A DNA stretch of 64,000 nt. Source: Clostridium sp. (GTDB lineage: Bacteria > Bacillota > Clostridia > Clostridiales > Clostridiaceae). The notes beneath the pieces are model-generated. The model was not told the DNA's origin, did not search any database, and was given only the letters and a program-made list of their open reading frames with translations. The stretch's first letter is position 1. Each line of letters opens with the position of its first letter. The stretch covers positions 33,349 to 97,348 of the forward strand of contig NZ_JAJFUC010000045.1 in NCBI RefSeq assembly GCF_021372645.1, written 5' to 3'. A program made the translations under genes and the position numbers. Below are positions 40,354 through 50,599 of this stretch, in pieces.

Positions 40354-40971
40354 TTATGAACGATAAATTATACTTACTATTATATTAGTAATTTCTAATG
40401 AATTACTAGAAAACATAAATTCAGATATAAAGCTTGAATTTATACAATTAATTAACAATAAATCATTGGGATTAACTTTAAAGACGTTATTATTTAGAGT
40501 AGATTTAAAACTACCTTGTATAACATAAAAGCATATTGCTACCAAGTCTTTATTTAATGAAGTTTCATATTTAAATTTAACTTGTTTTTTAGGTTTAATA
40601 TCTAAATGAATTAACTCTCCATGATAATTTTCTTTTGTCATTAAATTAAAAACAGAGGCTTTACCGTAGGTCTTAGTTTTCCAATGACCCATAAAACTAT
40701 CTTGATCAAACACATTAAGCAATTTTGCATATTTATTTTCATGGTCAAGGATAATTTGTCCTTCAATAACCATAAATTTTCGTGATACATTTGGAAGAGT
40801 ACTAAAAGTAGATTCTAATATATCAATTTTAGCAACTCCGAGTCTCCATAAAAAATTTCTATTTGCATAATCAGAGTTTGATGGGTATGTTATTAATTCT
40901 GTAGCCATACCCCCAGACCAAAATGTTGGTTTATAATTTTCTTGCTTTATTAATTCAACATTATAGTTCAT
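40354..40971 (-). CDS. HutD/Ves family protein
   Basis: 205 residues. The HutD/Ves cupin pattern is seen: 'KPTFWSGGMATELITYP' followed by 'RNFLWRLGVAKID', 'STFSTLPNVSRKFMVIEGQI', with the conserved W-SGG-T-x-E-L, R-x-F-x-W-R and F-S-P/T-N-R stretches. Members occur with histidine utilisation genes or as the cold-induced Ves protein, but biochemical function is unclear. No hut gene is nearby. GGAGTG precedes the start on the minus strand. Confidence 0.8.
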   Translation of the reverse strand: MNYNVELIKQENYKPTFWSGGMATELITYPSNSDYANRNFLWRLGVAKIDILESTFSTLPNVSRKFMVIEGQIILDHENKYAKLLNVFDQDSFMGHWKTKTYGKASVFNLMTKENYHGELIHLDIKPKKQVKFKYETSLNKDLVAICFYVIQGSFKSTLNNNVFKVNPNDLLLINCINSSFISEFMFSSNSLEITNIIVSIIYRS

Positions 40972-41332
40972 AAATTAGCACTCCTTTTATTTAATACATA
41001 CTTTCTTGAATATGCAGTATATTCATTATATAAAAAGATAGATGTAAAATCAAGGAAACTAAGTACAAGAATAGGATAAACTGATAATGATTATTCTATG
41101 ATCCAATATAAATAACATGAAATTTTTTTGTTTAATACTATAAAGTTAATATTACAAAGAATACTTGATACTTAGATAAAAGAATAGACATAATAAAGTG
41201 AAATAAGTAAAATTATAATTAGTATAGAAAATGACTATATAACCAAGATTAAAAGTTAAATTATATGCTTATGAAATTTAAAATAATTCAAATTTATATT
41301 ACGTATAAAATATAATTATAGGGGAGGACGTT
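40972..41332. other. Intergenic stretch between divergent genes
   Basis: About 360 A/T-rich bases holding the promoters of the HutD gene (minus) and the 5-formyl-THF cyclo-ligase gene (plus). TTGATA (41166-41171), 18 bases, CATAAT (41190-41195) is a possible weak promoter. No riboswitch is recognised. Confidence 0.35.
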
Positions 41333-41917
41333 ATGGAAATATTTAATGAAAAAAAGATATTAAGAAAAGAAATTTTAGCTAAACGTGACAATATAGATAT
41401 AGTTGAAAAAAGAAAAATGGATAAAAAAATATCAGATAAATTTTATGAAAATAAATATTATAGAGACGCAAAAAATATCTTCATTTATATATCATATGAT
41501 TCAGAAATAAATACTAAGGAAATAATAAATAAAGCTTTAAAAGACTATAAAAAAATTTATGTTCCAAGGACTGAATTTAAAACCAGACTTATGGATGCAG
41601 TAGAAATTGTATCATTAGACAATCTAATAGAAAGTGAATATGGAATTTTAGAACCATCAGTAGAAGAGCCACATATTAATCCTAATGAACTTGATTTAAT
41701 TGTGGTACCGGGGGTAGCTTTTGATAGAAATGGTGGAAGAATAGGATATGGTGCAGGTTTTTATGATAGATACTTTAAGAAAATTAATAAAGATAATATG
41801 AAAAAAATAGCGAAAATAGCATTGGCTTACGATTTTCAAATATTAGATAATATACCAATGAATGAGCAAGATGTACCAGTAAATTATATTATAACTGAAA
41901 AAGAATTTATAGGTTAG
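41333..41917 (+). CDS. 5-formyltetrahydrofolate cyclo-ligase
   Basis: 194 residues, typical. It converts 5-formyl-THF to 5,10-methenyl-THF with ATP. The N-terminal 'KKILRKEILAKRDNI' provides the basic nucleotide-contacting residues, 'IFIYISYDSEINTKEII' follows, and the family signature 'GGRIGYGAGFYDRYF' is exact. The start ATG has GGGGAGG upstream. It stands alone before metY. Confidence 0.94.
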   Translation: MEIFNEKKILRKEILAKRDNIDIVEKRKMDKKISDKFYENKYYRDAKNIFIYISYDSEINTKEIINKALKDYKKIYVPRTEFKTRLMDAVEIVSLDNLIESEYGILEPSVEEPHINPNELDLIVVPGVAFDRNGGRIGYGAGFYDRYFKKINKDNMKKIAKIALAYDFQILDNIPMNEQDVPVNYIITEKEFIG

Positions 41918-42037
41918 GCATATCTTTGGAATGTTATTTTCTTTCACTTATATGCATTGAGAGTATACTACTAGTTAAAATATTAATGTATAATTAAATT
42001 GAATTTTTATTCAAAAATTTTAGGAGGGCTATATATT

Positions 42038-43303
42038 ATGAAAATTGAAACAAAATGTTTACATGAAGGCTATAAGCCAAAGAATGGAGAACCTGTAGCA
42101 TTACCAATATATCAAAGTACAACCTACAGATATGATTCAACAGAAGAAATAGGGAAATTATTTGACTTAACTTCTGATGGACATATGTATTCTCGTATTT
42201 CAAATCCAACAGTTGGGGCAGTTGAAGAAAAAATAGCAGCATTGGAAGGTGGTGTAGGTGCTCTTTGCACAACTTCAGGTCAAGCAGCTTCTTTTATAAG
42301 TGTATTAAATATACTTAGTGCTGGAGATCATATGGTAAGTGTTTCTACTATATATGGAGGGACAATTAATCTTTTTGCAGTAACACTTAAAAAATTTGGA
42401 ATAGAATGTACATTCGTTGATGCTTATGCATCAGAAGAAGAAATACAAAAAGCATTTAAGTCAAATACTAAAGCAGTTTTTGGGGAAACTATTGCTAATC
42501 CTGCAATTGCTATATTTGATATTGAAAAGTTTGCAAACATTGCACATAAAAATAATGTTCCACTTATTGTTGACAATACATTTGCTACTCCTATTCTTTG
42601 TAGACCAATAGAATTTGGTGCAGATATAGTTATTCACTCAACAAGTAAATATATGGATGGGCATGCAGTTCAAATTGGTGGAGTTATTGTTGATAGTGGA
42701 AATTTTGATTGGACAAATGGTAAGTTCAAAGAATTTACAGAACCAGATGAATCTTATCATGGAATAGTTTATGCTGAGCAATTTGGAAAAGCTGCATACA
42801 TAACAAAAGCGAGAGTTCAACTTATGAGAGATTTAGGGGTATATCCATCTGCAAATGCAGCATTTCTTTTAAATTTAGGACTTGAAACTCTTTCAATTAG
42901 AATGGAAAAGCATTGTAGAAATGCAGAAGTAATAGCAAAGTTTTTAAGTGAAAGCGATAAAGTTGAATTTGTAAATTATCCAACTGTAGAAGGAAATAAA
43001 TATGCAGATTCAGCTAAAAAATATTTACCTAATGGATGTAGTGGAGTAATTTCATTTTCAATCAAAGGTAGTAGAGAAGATGCAATTAGATTTATGGATG
43101 GGTTAAAATTAGCAGAAAATGTAGTTCATGTTGCATACAGCCACACATCAGTGCTTCATCCAGCAAGTGCTACACATCGTCAGCTTTCGGATGAGCAACT
43201 AGTAGCAGCTGGAATAACACCAGGTCTTATAAGATTATCAATAGGGCTTGAAAATGTTGAAGATATTATAGAAGATGTTAAACAAGCGTTAGAACAAGTA
43301 TAA
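42038..43303 (+). CDS. metY: O-acetylhomoserine sulfhydrylase (aminocarboxypropyltransferase)
   Basis: 421 residues, longer than the metI/metC products as is usual for MetY. 'LPIYQSTTYRYDSTEEIGKLF', 'YSRISNPTVGAVEEKIAALEGG', 'GETIANPAIAIFDIEKFANI', 'LIVDNTFATPILCRPIEFGAD' and the PLP lysine in 'IHSTSKYMDGHAVQIGG' are diagnostic of the MetY branch. It makes homocysteine directly from O-acetylhomoserine and sulfide. No SAM riboswitch is seen before it. The frame extends upstream to TTG 41999, but AGGAGGG (42021-42027) serves ATG 42038. Confidence 0.93.
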   Translation: MKIETKCLHEGYKPKNGEPVALPIYQSTTYRYDSTEEIGKLFDLTSDGHMYSRISNPTVGAVEEKIAALEGGVGALCTTSGQAASFISVLNILSAGDHMVSVSTIYGGTINLFAVTLKKFGIECTFVDAYASEEEIQKAFKSNTKAVFGETIANPAIAIFDIEKFANIAHKNNVPLIVDNTFATPILCRPIEFGADIVIHSTSKYMDGHAVQIGGVIVDSGNFDWTNGKFKEFTEPDESYHGIVYAEQFGKAAYITKARVQLMRDLGVYPSANAAFLLNLGLETLSIRMEKHCRNAEVIAKFLSESDKVEFVNYPTVEGNKYADSAKKYLPNGCSGVISFSIKGSREDAIRFMDGLKLAENVVHVAYSHTSVLHPASATHRQLSDEQLVAAGITPGLIRLSIGLENVEDIIEDVKQALEQV

Positions 43304-43346
43304 AAAAATAGTAGATATCAATTTTTTGATATCTACTATTTTTTTT
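43302..43346. terminator. Bidirectional terminator after metY
   Basis: AATAGTAGATATCA and TGATATCTACTATT form a 14-base stem with long A and T runs on the two sides. It serves metY and can catch transcripts coming from thrS on the other strand. Confidence 0.92.
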
Positions 43347-43440
43347 AGTTAACTGTTAACTAAGTATTAATAAGGAAACTCGACTCACATGTGTTCGTTG
43401 AGTAAGTTCGAAGAATGAAATATAAAATTTCGATTCTCAC

Positions 43441-45372
43441 TTATCTTTCTTTATTAGCTATTTCTGTTACAATTCTTTCGATGAATGCATCTAAATTAAT
43501 AGCACCTTCATCATCATTTTTTCTGCTTCTTACAGAAACTTCATTATTTGCAGCTTCCTTTTCTCCAACAACTAAGATATAAGGAATTCTTTCAAGTCTT
43601 GCTTCTCTTATCTTATAACCAATTTTTTCAGCTCTGTAGTCAGTTTCAACCCTAACACCTTTATTTTTTAATGCTTTTGTAACTAATTCAGCATAATCAT
43701 TATATTTATCAGAGATTGGTAATATTTTTGCTTGAACTGGAGAAAGCCAAGTAGGGAAAGCACCAGCATATTCTTCTATAAGCATTGCTAAAGTTCTTTC
43801 ATAACATCCAATTGATGATCTGTGAATTATATATGGACGTTTCTTTTCTCCGTTTTTATCTATATAGCTCATATCGAATCTTTCAGCTAAAGCAAAGTCG
43901 ATTTGAACTGTGAATAATGTATCTTCTTTCCCATGAACATTTTTAAATTGTAAATCAAGCTTTGGACCATAGAAGGCAGCCTCATCATCAGCTTCAACAT
44001 AGCTAACTCCTAAGTGATCTAAAATTTGTTTCATTATACCTTGAATTCTTTCCCATGCCTCAGGATCGTTAATATATTTTTCAGTATTGTTTGGATCCCA
44101 TTTAGAGAATCTATAAGATATTTTATCTGCAATACCTAAAGTAGTCATAAGATGTTGTATTAATTCAAGAACACCTTTAAATTCTTCTTCTAATTGTTCA
44201 GGTGTAACAATTAAGTGACCATCAGCTAGTGTGAATTGTCTAACTCTGATTAGACCATGCATTTCTCCAGAAGCTTCATTTCTGAATAGAGTAGAAGTTT
44301 CACCATATCTTATTGGTAAATCTCTATAGCTATGTTGCTCAGAATTGTATATAGTGTATTGGAATGGGCAAGTCATTGGTCTTAAAGCAAATACTTCATC
44401 ATCCTTTTCCTCATCTCCTAATACAAACATTCCATCTTTATAGTGATCCCAGTGACCAGAAATTTTATATAAATCACTCTTCGCCATTAATGGAGTCTTA
44501 GTTAAAACATATCCTCTTTTTTCTTCTTCATCTTCAACCCATCTTTGCAATAATTGAACTATTTTAGCTCCCTTAGGCATCATTAAAGGAAGCCCTTGAC
44601 CTACATTTTCATCAGTTGTAAATAATTTTAATTCCCTACCAAGCTTATTATGGTCTCTCTTTTTAGCTTCTTCTAAAGCTTCTAAAAATTCATCTAAATC
44701 TGCTTTCTTTAAGAAAGCAGTACCATAAATTCTAGTAAGCATTTTGTTCTTTTCATTACCTTTCCAGTAGGCTCCAGCACTTCTAGTAAGTTTAATAGCT
44801 TTTACTGACTTTAATGACATAAGGTGAGGACCAGCACATAAATCAGTAAAATCACCAATTGTATAGAAAGAGATTACTTCGTCTTCAGGAAGATCATTTA
44901 TTAATTCTACTTTGTAAGGTTCATCCTTCATTAATTCTAAAGCTTCGTTTCTTGGAAGTTCAGATCTTTCGATTGAAGGGTTTTCTTTAATTATTTTTTG
45001 CATTTCTGCTTCAAGTTTTTCTAGATCAGCAGCAGTGAATGCAGTTTCTCTGTCAAAATCATAATAAAAACCAGTAGCAATAGAAGGTCCTATAGCTAAT
45101 TTTGTTTTAGGGAATAATCTCTTTACAGCATAAGCTAAAATATGAGATATGCTGTGTCTTACTGCATCTTTACCTTCTTGAGAATCAAATGTGCATATGC
45201 TCAAAGATATATCCTCATTAATTTGAGCTCTAAGATCTGCAACCTTGCCATTAACTATGCCACAACAAGCATTTCTAGCTAAACCTTCACTAATTGATTT
45301 AGCAATTTCATAAACTGATAGTCCAGCCTCAAATTCTTTAACTGAGCCATCTTTTAATGTTACTTTTATCAT
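43441..45372 (-). CDS. thrS: Threonyl-tRNA synthetase
   Basis: 643 residues. Domains in order: TGS (1-60, 'MIKVTLKDGSVKEFEAGLSV'), the second additional domain with editing motifs ('HSISHILAYAVKRLF', 'YYDFDRE', 'TDLCAGPHLMS'), class II catalytic core ('MTCPFQYTIYNSEQHSYRDL', motif 2 'TSTLFRNEASGEMHGLIRVR', motif 3 'IIHRSSIGCYERTLAMLIEEY') and the anticodon-binding domain. The zinc ligands Cys and His are present. The frame opens at 45402, but GAGGAG precedes ATG 45372. A threonine T-box leader and consensus promoter are upstream. Confidence 0.97.
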   Translation of the reverse strand: MIKVTLKDGSVKEFEAGLSVYEIAKSISEGLARNACCGIVNGKVADLRAQINEDISLSICTFDSQEGKDAVRHSISHILAYAVKRLFPKTKLAIGPSIATGFYYDFDRETAFTAADLEKLEAEMQKIIKENPSIERSELPRNEALELMKDEPYKVELINDLPEDEVISFYTIGDFTDLCAGPHLMSLKSVKAIKLTRSAGAYWKGNEKNKMLTRIYGTAFLKKADLDEFLEALEEAKKRDHNKLGRELKLFTTDENVGQGLPLMMPKGAKIVQLLQRWVEDEEEKRGYVLTKTPLMAKSDLYKISGHWDHYKDGMFVLGDEEKDDEVFALRPMTCPFQYTIYNSEQHSYRDLPIRYGETSTLFRNEASGEMHGLIRVRQFTLADGHLIVTPEQLEEEFKGVLELIQHLMTTLGIADKISYRFSKWDPNNTEKYINDPEAWERIQGIMKQILDHLGVSYVEADDEAAFYGPKLDLQFKNVHGKEDTLFTVQIDFALAERFDMSYIDKNGEKKRPYIIHRSSIGCYERTLAMLIEEYAGAFPTWLSPVQAKILPISDKYNDYAELVTKALKNKGVRVETDYRAEKIGYKIREARLERIPYILVVGEKEAANNEVSVRSRKNDDEGAINLDAFIERIVTEIANKER

Positions 45373-45492
45373 TTTTAAAACTCCTCTCAATATATAAAAC
45401 ATAATTATTTTTTGAATGTGATTTATATAATTTTAATAATCATTGTAGCTAGCATAGAAATATGACTATAAAGATTATATAAGTTTTGAAAA

Positions 45493-45797
45493 TAAAAAAA
45501 CTTCGTCTCTAAAAAATAGAGACGAAGTAATATTCGTGGTTCCACTCTAATTACCTAAAAATAGATTAATTAAAAAGTCTTAATACTAAAATTATAGTAA
45601 TAAAAAAAGACTATCTTAAATAACTAAAAAAATAGGTCACTTAAATTTATCGTAACGTGATAATGACGGGCTTTATTAAAGCCACTCAGAGGTGGTTTTC
45701 AGTCTAAATTTATTTAAGAATAATTACACCAGTATATTCTCTCTCTGAAAAATAAAATTTTAGCTTACTGTCCTCATCAACGTATTATTATATTAAT
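45493..45797 (-). promoter_or_regulatory. T-box leader of thrS
   Basis: Read on the minus strand: GATGAGGACAGTAAGC, then CAGAGAGAGAAT, an ACC threonine triplet in the GAAAACCACCTCTGAG region (about 45690-45700), the T-box AGAGTGGAACCACG (45535-45548), and a terminator CTTCGTCTCT/AGAGACGAAG followed by seven T (45494-45527). Uncharged tRNA-Thr should switch to the antiterminator. The placement of the specifier codon is by eye. Confidence 0.93.
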
Positions 45798-45804
45798 ATT
45801 TCTT

Positions 45805-45833
45805 ATTATAATCATTGAGTTTTTCTATGTCAA
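45805..45833 (-). promoter_or_regulatory. Consensus promoter of thrS
   Basis: On the minus strand TTGACA (45833-45828), 17 bases, TATAAT (45810-45805), about ten bases before the T-box leader begins. Confidence 0.9.
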
Positions 45834-45994
45834 CAAATTAACAGAAAAAATATTAAATAAATAATTTCTAAAAAGGTATATTTTGATATGTTTAACAGTA
45901 TTTTAATGATATTTTAATAAGAATTTTATTAAAATGCACTACAATGAAGCTATATAGGAATATATAGTCATGTTATTTATTTTAGGAGGTAGAG

Positions 45995-48064
45995 ATGAAT
46001 AGAAAAATAAAAAGCATTAAAGTAAAAATTATAATGTTTCTAATACCAATGCTATTGATTGCATTTACAATATTATCTGAACTAGGATATAAATTTGCAA
46101 GTAATTCTTTAAAAGAAAGTAATTTAAATATAATGGAAGAAATGACTAAAATAGCAGCAGGTAGAGCAGATGATCAGATAAAGAGTGAGATTAAAAATCT
46201 TGAAGTAATAGCAAATAATCCAATAATTAGCGATGAAAGTATACCATTAAAAGACAAGATAGAAATTTTAAAGCCAGCATTAAAAACAATTGGACAAGTT
46301 GGGTTAAGCATAAGTGATAAAGATGGGAACTCAATAGATACAACAGGAAGTGTAAAGAAAATAAAGACAACTCAAAGTTTTATAAAGTCAATAAAAGGGG
46401 AAAATGCTATAACAAATCCATATTTAGATCCAATTACAAATAGCAAAGTAATAGCATATTCAGTACCAATTAGGGATTCAGCAGAGAATATAATTGGTAC
46501 TATCACATTAGTAAAAGATTGTAAAGATTTCTCGATTATAAATAAAGAAATAAATTTTTTACAAACAGGAAGTGCTTTAATTGTAGATAGTAATGGAAAT
46601 TTCATAGTGGCAGAAGATGATGCCCTTGTAAGTGGAAATAAGAATATTACAAATATGACATCAGATAAGGGTCCGTTAGATGATTTAAATAATATAGGAA
46701 AAAGTATGATTATTGGTGATCAATCCGGAATTGGCGAATATACTTATGAAGACAAAGTTAGGTATATTACATATACTCCAATAGGAAAAACAGGACTTTC
46801 TATGGGGATTTCAGCTGAGGAAAAAGATTTATTAAGTGCGTTGGGGAGTCTAGCAATGGTTGATACAATAGTAACAATAGTCATGCTATTATTATTAGTT
46901 AGCATAATAATTTGGTTTACTATTAAGGTTATTAATAGATTGCTAGGTGCTAAAAATTATGTGGATAGTATTGCAATGGGAGATTTCTATACTCCAATTG
47001 ATAATAAATACATTAAAGGCAATGATGAAATAAGTGAGATTTGTACAAGCGTAGCTCAAGCCAAAACATCTGTTGGTGGTATGATAAAATCTGTAAGAAA
47101 TAATGCGCATGTAGTTAAAGATGGCTCAATATCACTAAATAAAATTGCAACAGACTTGTCAGTACTTACAGAAGAAATATCAGCATCTATACAAGAAGTT
47201 TCAGAAAATACCAACAGACAAAGTCTAAATTTTAAAGAAATAAGTAATAAACTTACAAATTTTAGTGATGAAGTAAATTTAGCTAAAGACAATGTTCATT
47301 CTATTAGTAAAGATGTTTCAGTGATTAATGATAAATCATTGAGAGGAAACAAGGATGTAGAGGAATTAAATCATGGAATTGTAAGTGTTAATAATAGCTT
47401 TGAAAAATTTTCAGTTAGTATAGAATATATACAAGGAGATATGAAGAATGTAGATGAAATCACTCATATTATGAATAGAATTTCAGAACAAATAAATCTC
47501 TTAGCATTTAATGCAGCAATTGAAGCAGCTAGTGCAGGGGAAGCTGGCAGAGGATTTAATGTTATAGCATCAGAAATTAGAAAGCTTTCAGATAAGAGTA
47601 AAGAATCATCACAAAATATTTATATAATAATAAATAGGCTTATGAAGATAATAAATAAACTTGTAGATGAAGCTAAAAATATGGATTCTGAGCTACAAAA
47701 ACAAAAAGGTATAGTTAATAAAGCATCAACTTCATTTTCGGAAATAGCAGTATTAGTTACAGAAATAGCACCTAAAGTTTCAAATATAGACGGGGCATTT
47801 GAAAACATTAGTCAAGATAAAGATTTAATATTTGAGAATATATATCAATTATCAGAAGAAGTAAGGAATACCTCAGAGTCTGTAGATCAAATAGGATTTT
47901 CATCATTAGAGCTTGCAAAACTTGGAGAAGAGTTAAACAGTAGTTCAGATATCTTATTATATAAATCAGATGAGCTTATAGATAAAGTAAAACAATTTAG
48001 AATAGAAAAAGAAGATTTGGAAAGTAAATTAGTAAAAGATGTACAAACTTTGGAATTACAATAA
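45995..48064 (+). CDS. Methyl-accepting chemotaxis protein with Cache domain
   Basis: 689 residues. Membrane helix 1 at about 12-32, an extracytoplasmic dCache-like sensor (about 40-270, '[19 protein letters not shown]', '[19 protein letters not shown]'), membrane helix 2 at about 288-312 ('[19 protein letters not shown]'), HAMP (about 312-362) and the cytoplasmic signalling coiled coil with the tip motif '[21 protein letters not shown]' in part. It should signal through CheW/CheA; ligand unknown. AGGAGG precedes the ATG. The stop at 48062-48064 is followed by a decayed continuation of the reading frame (48065-48423). Confidence 0.93.
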   Translation: MNRKIKSIKVKIIMFLIPMLLIAFTILSELGYKFASNSLKESNLNIMEEMTKIAAGRADDQIKSEIKNLEVIANNPIISDESIPLKDKIEILKPALKTIGQVGLSISDKDGNSIDTTGSVKKIKTTQSFIKSIKGENAITNPYLDPITNSKVIAYSVPIRDSAENIIGTITLVKDCKDFSIINKEINFLQTGSALIVDSNGNFIVAEDDALVSGNKNITNMTSDKGPLDDLNNIGKSMIIGDQSGIGEYTYEDKVRYITYTPIGKTGLSMGISAEEKDLLSALGSLAMVDTIVTIVMLLLLVSIIIWFTIKVINRLLGAKNYVDSIAMGDFYTPIDNKYIKGNDEISEICTSVAQAKTSVGGMIKSVRNNAHVVKDGSISLNKIATDLSVLTEEISASIQEVSENTNRQSLNFKEISNKLTNFSDEVNLAKDNVHSISKDVSVINDKSLRGNKDVEELNHGIVSVNNSFEKFSVSIEYIQGDMKNVDEITHIMNRISEQINLLAFNAAIEAASAGEAGRGFNVIASEIRKLSDKSKESSQNIYIIINRLMKIINKLVDEAKNMDSELQKQKGIVNKASTSFSEIAVLVTEIAPKVSNIDGAFENISQDKDLIFENIYQLSEEVRNTSESVDQIGFSSLELAKLGEELNSSSDILLYKSDELIDKVKQFRIEKEDLESKLVKDVQTLELQ

Positions 48065-48423
48065 TTAGAAGCAAAAGACTTTGAGTTAGAGGAATTAAAG
48101 TCAAAAGAATTAGATTTACAAGAAATTTAAATTTGCCATTAGAGGATGATTTGAAAGACTTAGCTATGTCATCAGATGAAGAGGAAGTAGTGCTAGATTC
48201 AGTAGAATATAATACTCATTATATAATTAATTTAGATTTATAGTGAGTAGAAAATTTTGTTGATTTAAGTGTATAACCATTAGAAAAATTAGAGACGGAT
48301 TTATCAACAAAAGATTTTGGTTAGGGATGTTGTAAAGTAGCAGAAATAAAAGATTATATTAAACCAAAAGAGATAGAGGAATATGAGGAATTAGGAAACT
48401 ATAATATATCTCATAACGTGTAA
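48065..48423 (+). pseudogene. Decayed C-terminal extension of the chemoreceptor
   Basis: After the receptor's TAA the same frame continues LEAKDFELEELKSKELDLQE before a second stop. A -1 shift then reads LNLPLEDDLKDLAMSSDEEE and onward with several internal stops (TAG, TGA, TAA, TAG) but constant acidic/leucine-rich composition, to EIEEYEELGNYNISHNV at 48423. This looks like a former acidic tail of the receptor (or of a fused protein) broken by nonsense and frameshift changes. Confidence 0.55.
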
Positions 48424-48443
48424 GAATATAGATAAATCAAAGA

Positions 48444-48478
48444 AAAAAAGAACTTTTAAGATATAGAAGTTCTTTTTT
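48444..48478 (+). terminator. Terminator after the chemoreceptor locus
   Basis: AAAAAAGAACTT pairs with AAGTTCTTTTTT around an 11-base loop. It is symmetrical and could also act on the minus-strand HNH gene. Confidence 0.8.
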
Positions 48479-48505
48479 ATATAAAAGTAGTAAGTTTAAT
48501 AAAAA

Positions 48506-48910
48506 TTACTCAATATTTTTAATTAATTTATCTAAAGTCAAATTAACAATCATTTCTTCTGAATAGAATTTATCACCCATTATTTTTAAAATTACTTCTG
48601 ATTTTTTATAGCCTTCTTTATAAAGTTTTAAATTTTTGGTTATTCTTTTAAGTGTGTTTTTAGGTATATTTAACTCTAATGCTAATTCCTTAAAGGAATA
48701 ATAATCCTTTTTTAATATATCATATAATTTACTTTGAAGATCTAACTTATATCTAAGATCTACTTCTTTGGATTGATGGGGTCCATATTTCCCTCTATGA
48801 TGTGACGAACATAAATATTTATAATTTAATTCTATATCAAAGCCACCTTCACTTCTGTGAATAATATGATGTATATCAGCTTCGGCATTACATATTTCAC
48901 ATAAAGACAA
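48506..48910 (-). CDS. HNH endonuclease-like protein with C-terminal helix-turn-helix
   Basis: 134 residues. The N-terminal half is a small HNH zinc-finger nuclease motif: CEIC, 'ADIHHIIHRSEGGFDIELN', then 'YLCSSHHRGKYG' with the closing HH. The C-terminal half ('YYSFKELALELNIPKNTLKRITKNL') looks like a helix-turn-helix. Such stand-alone HNH proteins may be nucleases or retired mobile-element genes; target unknown. AAGGGGG precedes the start on the minus strand. Confidence 0.8.
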   Translation of the reverse strand: MSLCEICNAEADIHHIIHRSEGGFDIELNYKYLCSSHHRGKYGPHQSKEVDLRYKLDLQSKLYDILKKDYYSFKELALELNIPKNTLKRITKNLKLYKEGYKKSEVILKIMGDKFYSEEMIVNLTLDKLIKNIE

Positions 48911-49188
48911 TGTTTAATCCCCCTTAGAATTTATCTCATACCAAATTACTTGATATGTAATATTATAAAGTAATCAATAAAAAATATCAAATTTAATAAT
49001 ATAATAAAATTTGCCAAATAAGTAATAAAATATAATGTTATGGATAATATATTATTATATAGAATATTTTACGATATGACTATATTAAACTTAAATTATA
49101 GTATTGTATACTATATAATATAATAATTAACTATATATGATACTTAGATATTATATTTTATAAAATATTGATCAGGAAGGTGAGTAAA
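48911..49188. other. Very AT-rich divergent intergenic region
   Basis: About 280 bases of almost pure A/T between the HNH gene and the next gene. It contains a small inverted repeat, TATAGTAT-TGT-ATACTATA (49097-49115), about 75 bases before the plus-strand start, which could be a repressor site. Confidence 0.4.
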
Positions 49189-49863
49189 GTGAGGGAAAAT
49201 TATAATTCATTTAATTATTGGGAAAACGTTATTAACGAAAATAAGACAATAAGAGGACATATGTTTATGCAAAGACCACCCACTGAAAAAAGTATCTATT
49301 TTCATACACTCATATTTGGAAATAAAAATGGAATAAACAACATATGGGGATACTGCCCTAATATAGGAGGTTTAATTGGATATTTTCAGTACTCATTTTT
49401 ACAAGAAGCTTTTTATAAATGGATATATGGACAAGAAAAACTAATCACTAAAATTCCACATTTAAAAGTTGATAAAATTGCTAATGAGGGAGAAAAATTA
49501 AACAAAATAAGTAAAGAAGTTTCGATTAATATGAAAAATGATTATGAATTTTTGAACAATCTATGGGGCCTGCCATCTAACAGAAGTGAAATAGAGTTAA
49601 GAAAATTTGTAGTAGGTTTTAACAAAAGATGGATGGGGGATAATAAACAATTCATATATATAAGAATTTTCAAAACTCCGGAAGAATTAGGGGAATTTGT
49701 AGTTTCATCTACGTTAGTAACAAATACAGAAAGCGAATTAGAAAACAGAATAGGTATGACAATAGATGAATGGAGAAATACTTGTAAGCTTGCAATAAAG
49801 AATTCAATAAAAGGCGAAATATTTAGAAAAGTTCTACTCAAAAAATTAAGTGAGGTATATTGA
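49189..49863 (+). CDS. Hypothetical protein
   Basis: About 224 residues. I do not recognise the family. It has no signal peptide or long hydrophobic helix, though 'NIGGLIGYFQYSFLQEAFYKW' is a moderately hydrophobic aromatic stretch. 'EIELRKFVVGFNKRWMGD' and 'IYIRIFKTPEELGEFVVSS' suggest a folded alpha/beta protein, and the C-terminal third is helical and basic. TTG 49168 opens the frame, but the strong AGGAAGGTGAG site points to GTG 49189. It is monocistronic and ends before a hairpin terminator at 49985-50035. Confidence 0.65.
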   Translation: MRENYNSFNYWENVINENKTIRGHMFMQRPPTEKSIYFHTLIFGNKNGINNIWGYCPNIGGLIGYFQYSFLQEAFYKWIYGQEKLITKIPHLKVDKIANEGEKLNKISKEVSINMKNDYEFLNNLWGLPSNRSEIELRKFVVGFNKRWMGDNKQFIYIRIFKTPEELGEFVVSSTLVTNTESELENRIGMTIDEWRNTCKLAIKNSIKGEIFRKVLLKKLSEVY

Positions 49864-49984
49864 TATATAGGAAAAAGTTTAGGAGTAAATATTTTGTTTA
49901 TAAAATGTAAGGAAAATATAAGATGTGATATATGAGAAAACAATATGTTTTACAATAAGAGCCTTTTAATAAAAAATAATAGAA

Positions 49985-50036
49985 GGGATATTTACCTAGT
50001 TATTGAGTGAACTAGAATAAATATCCCGTCAATTTT
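49985..50036. terminator. Two-part hairpin terminator between convergent genes
   Basis: GGGATATTTA and TAAATATCCC form the outer stem (49985-49994 / 50018-50027), with an inner CTAGTT/AACTAG, then a T-rich tract. It serves the hypothetical gene and possibly ispF on the other strand. Confidence 0.75.
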
Positions 50037-50060
50037 TATTTATTATATATTTTATCATGA

Positions 50061-50540
50061 CTAAATTTCAATATTTTCAACAGAAGCTATGCTTTGAGAG
50101 GAAATCCCAAGCATTTCACCAGTAAAACCAAGGCCTTCTTCTGTAGTAGCCTTAATATTTATCTTATTAATATCTATATCAAGAGCTTTTGAAATATTTT
50201 CTCTCATACATTGAATATATGGTAACATTTTAGGTTTTTGAGCTATTATTGTAGCATCTATATTATTTATTATATAACCAGATTTGAAAACTAGCTTACT
50301 AGTCTCTTCAAGTAATACAATACTTGATATACCCTTGAAAGTATTATCTGTGTCTGGAAAGTGCTTACCAATATCTCCAAGGGCACAGGCTCCTAATAAG
50401 GAATCCATTATAGCATGAAGAAGTACATCTGCATCAGAATGACCTAATAATCCTTTATCATATGGAATTTCAACTCCACCCAAAATTAATTTTCTATTTT
50501 CAACTAATCTATGAACATCATATCCTAGTCCAACTCTCAT
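50061..50540 (-). CDS. ispF: 2-C-methyl-D-erythritol 2,4-cyclodiphosphate synthase
   Basis: 159 residues. MEP-pathway enzyme forming the cyclic diphosphate. The family start '[12 protein letters not shown]', the zinc ligands in '[19 protein letters not shown]', '[13 protein letters not shown]' and the C-terminal '[19 protein letters not shown]' are complete. It is not next to ispD here and appears to be a single-gene unit. GAGGTGA precedes the ATG on the minus strand. Confidence 0.96.
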   Translation of the reverse strand: MRVGLGYDVHRLVENRKLILGGVEIPYDKGLLGHSDADVLLHAIMDSLLGACALGDIGKHFPDTDNTFKGISSIVLLEETSKLVFKSGYIINNIDATIIAQKPKMLPYIQCMRENISKALDIDINKINIKATTEEGLGFTGEMLGISSQSIASVENIEI

Positions 50541-50599
50541 ATAGTCACCTCGTTTAAATGTTTTAATATAATATATATATTAACATATATATTATAATT

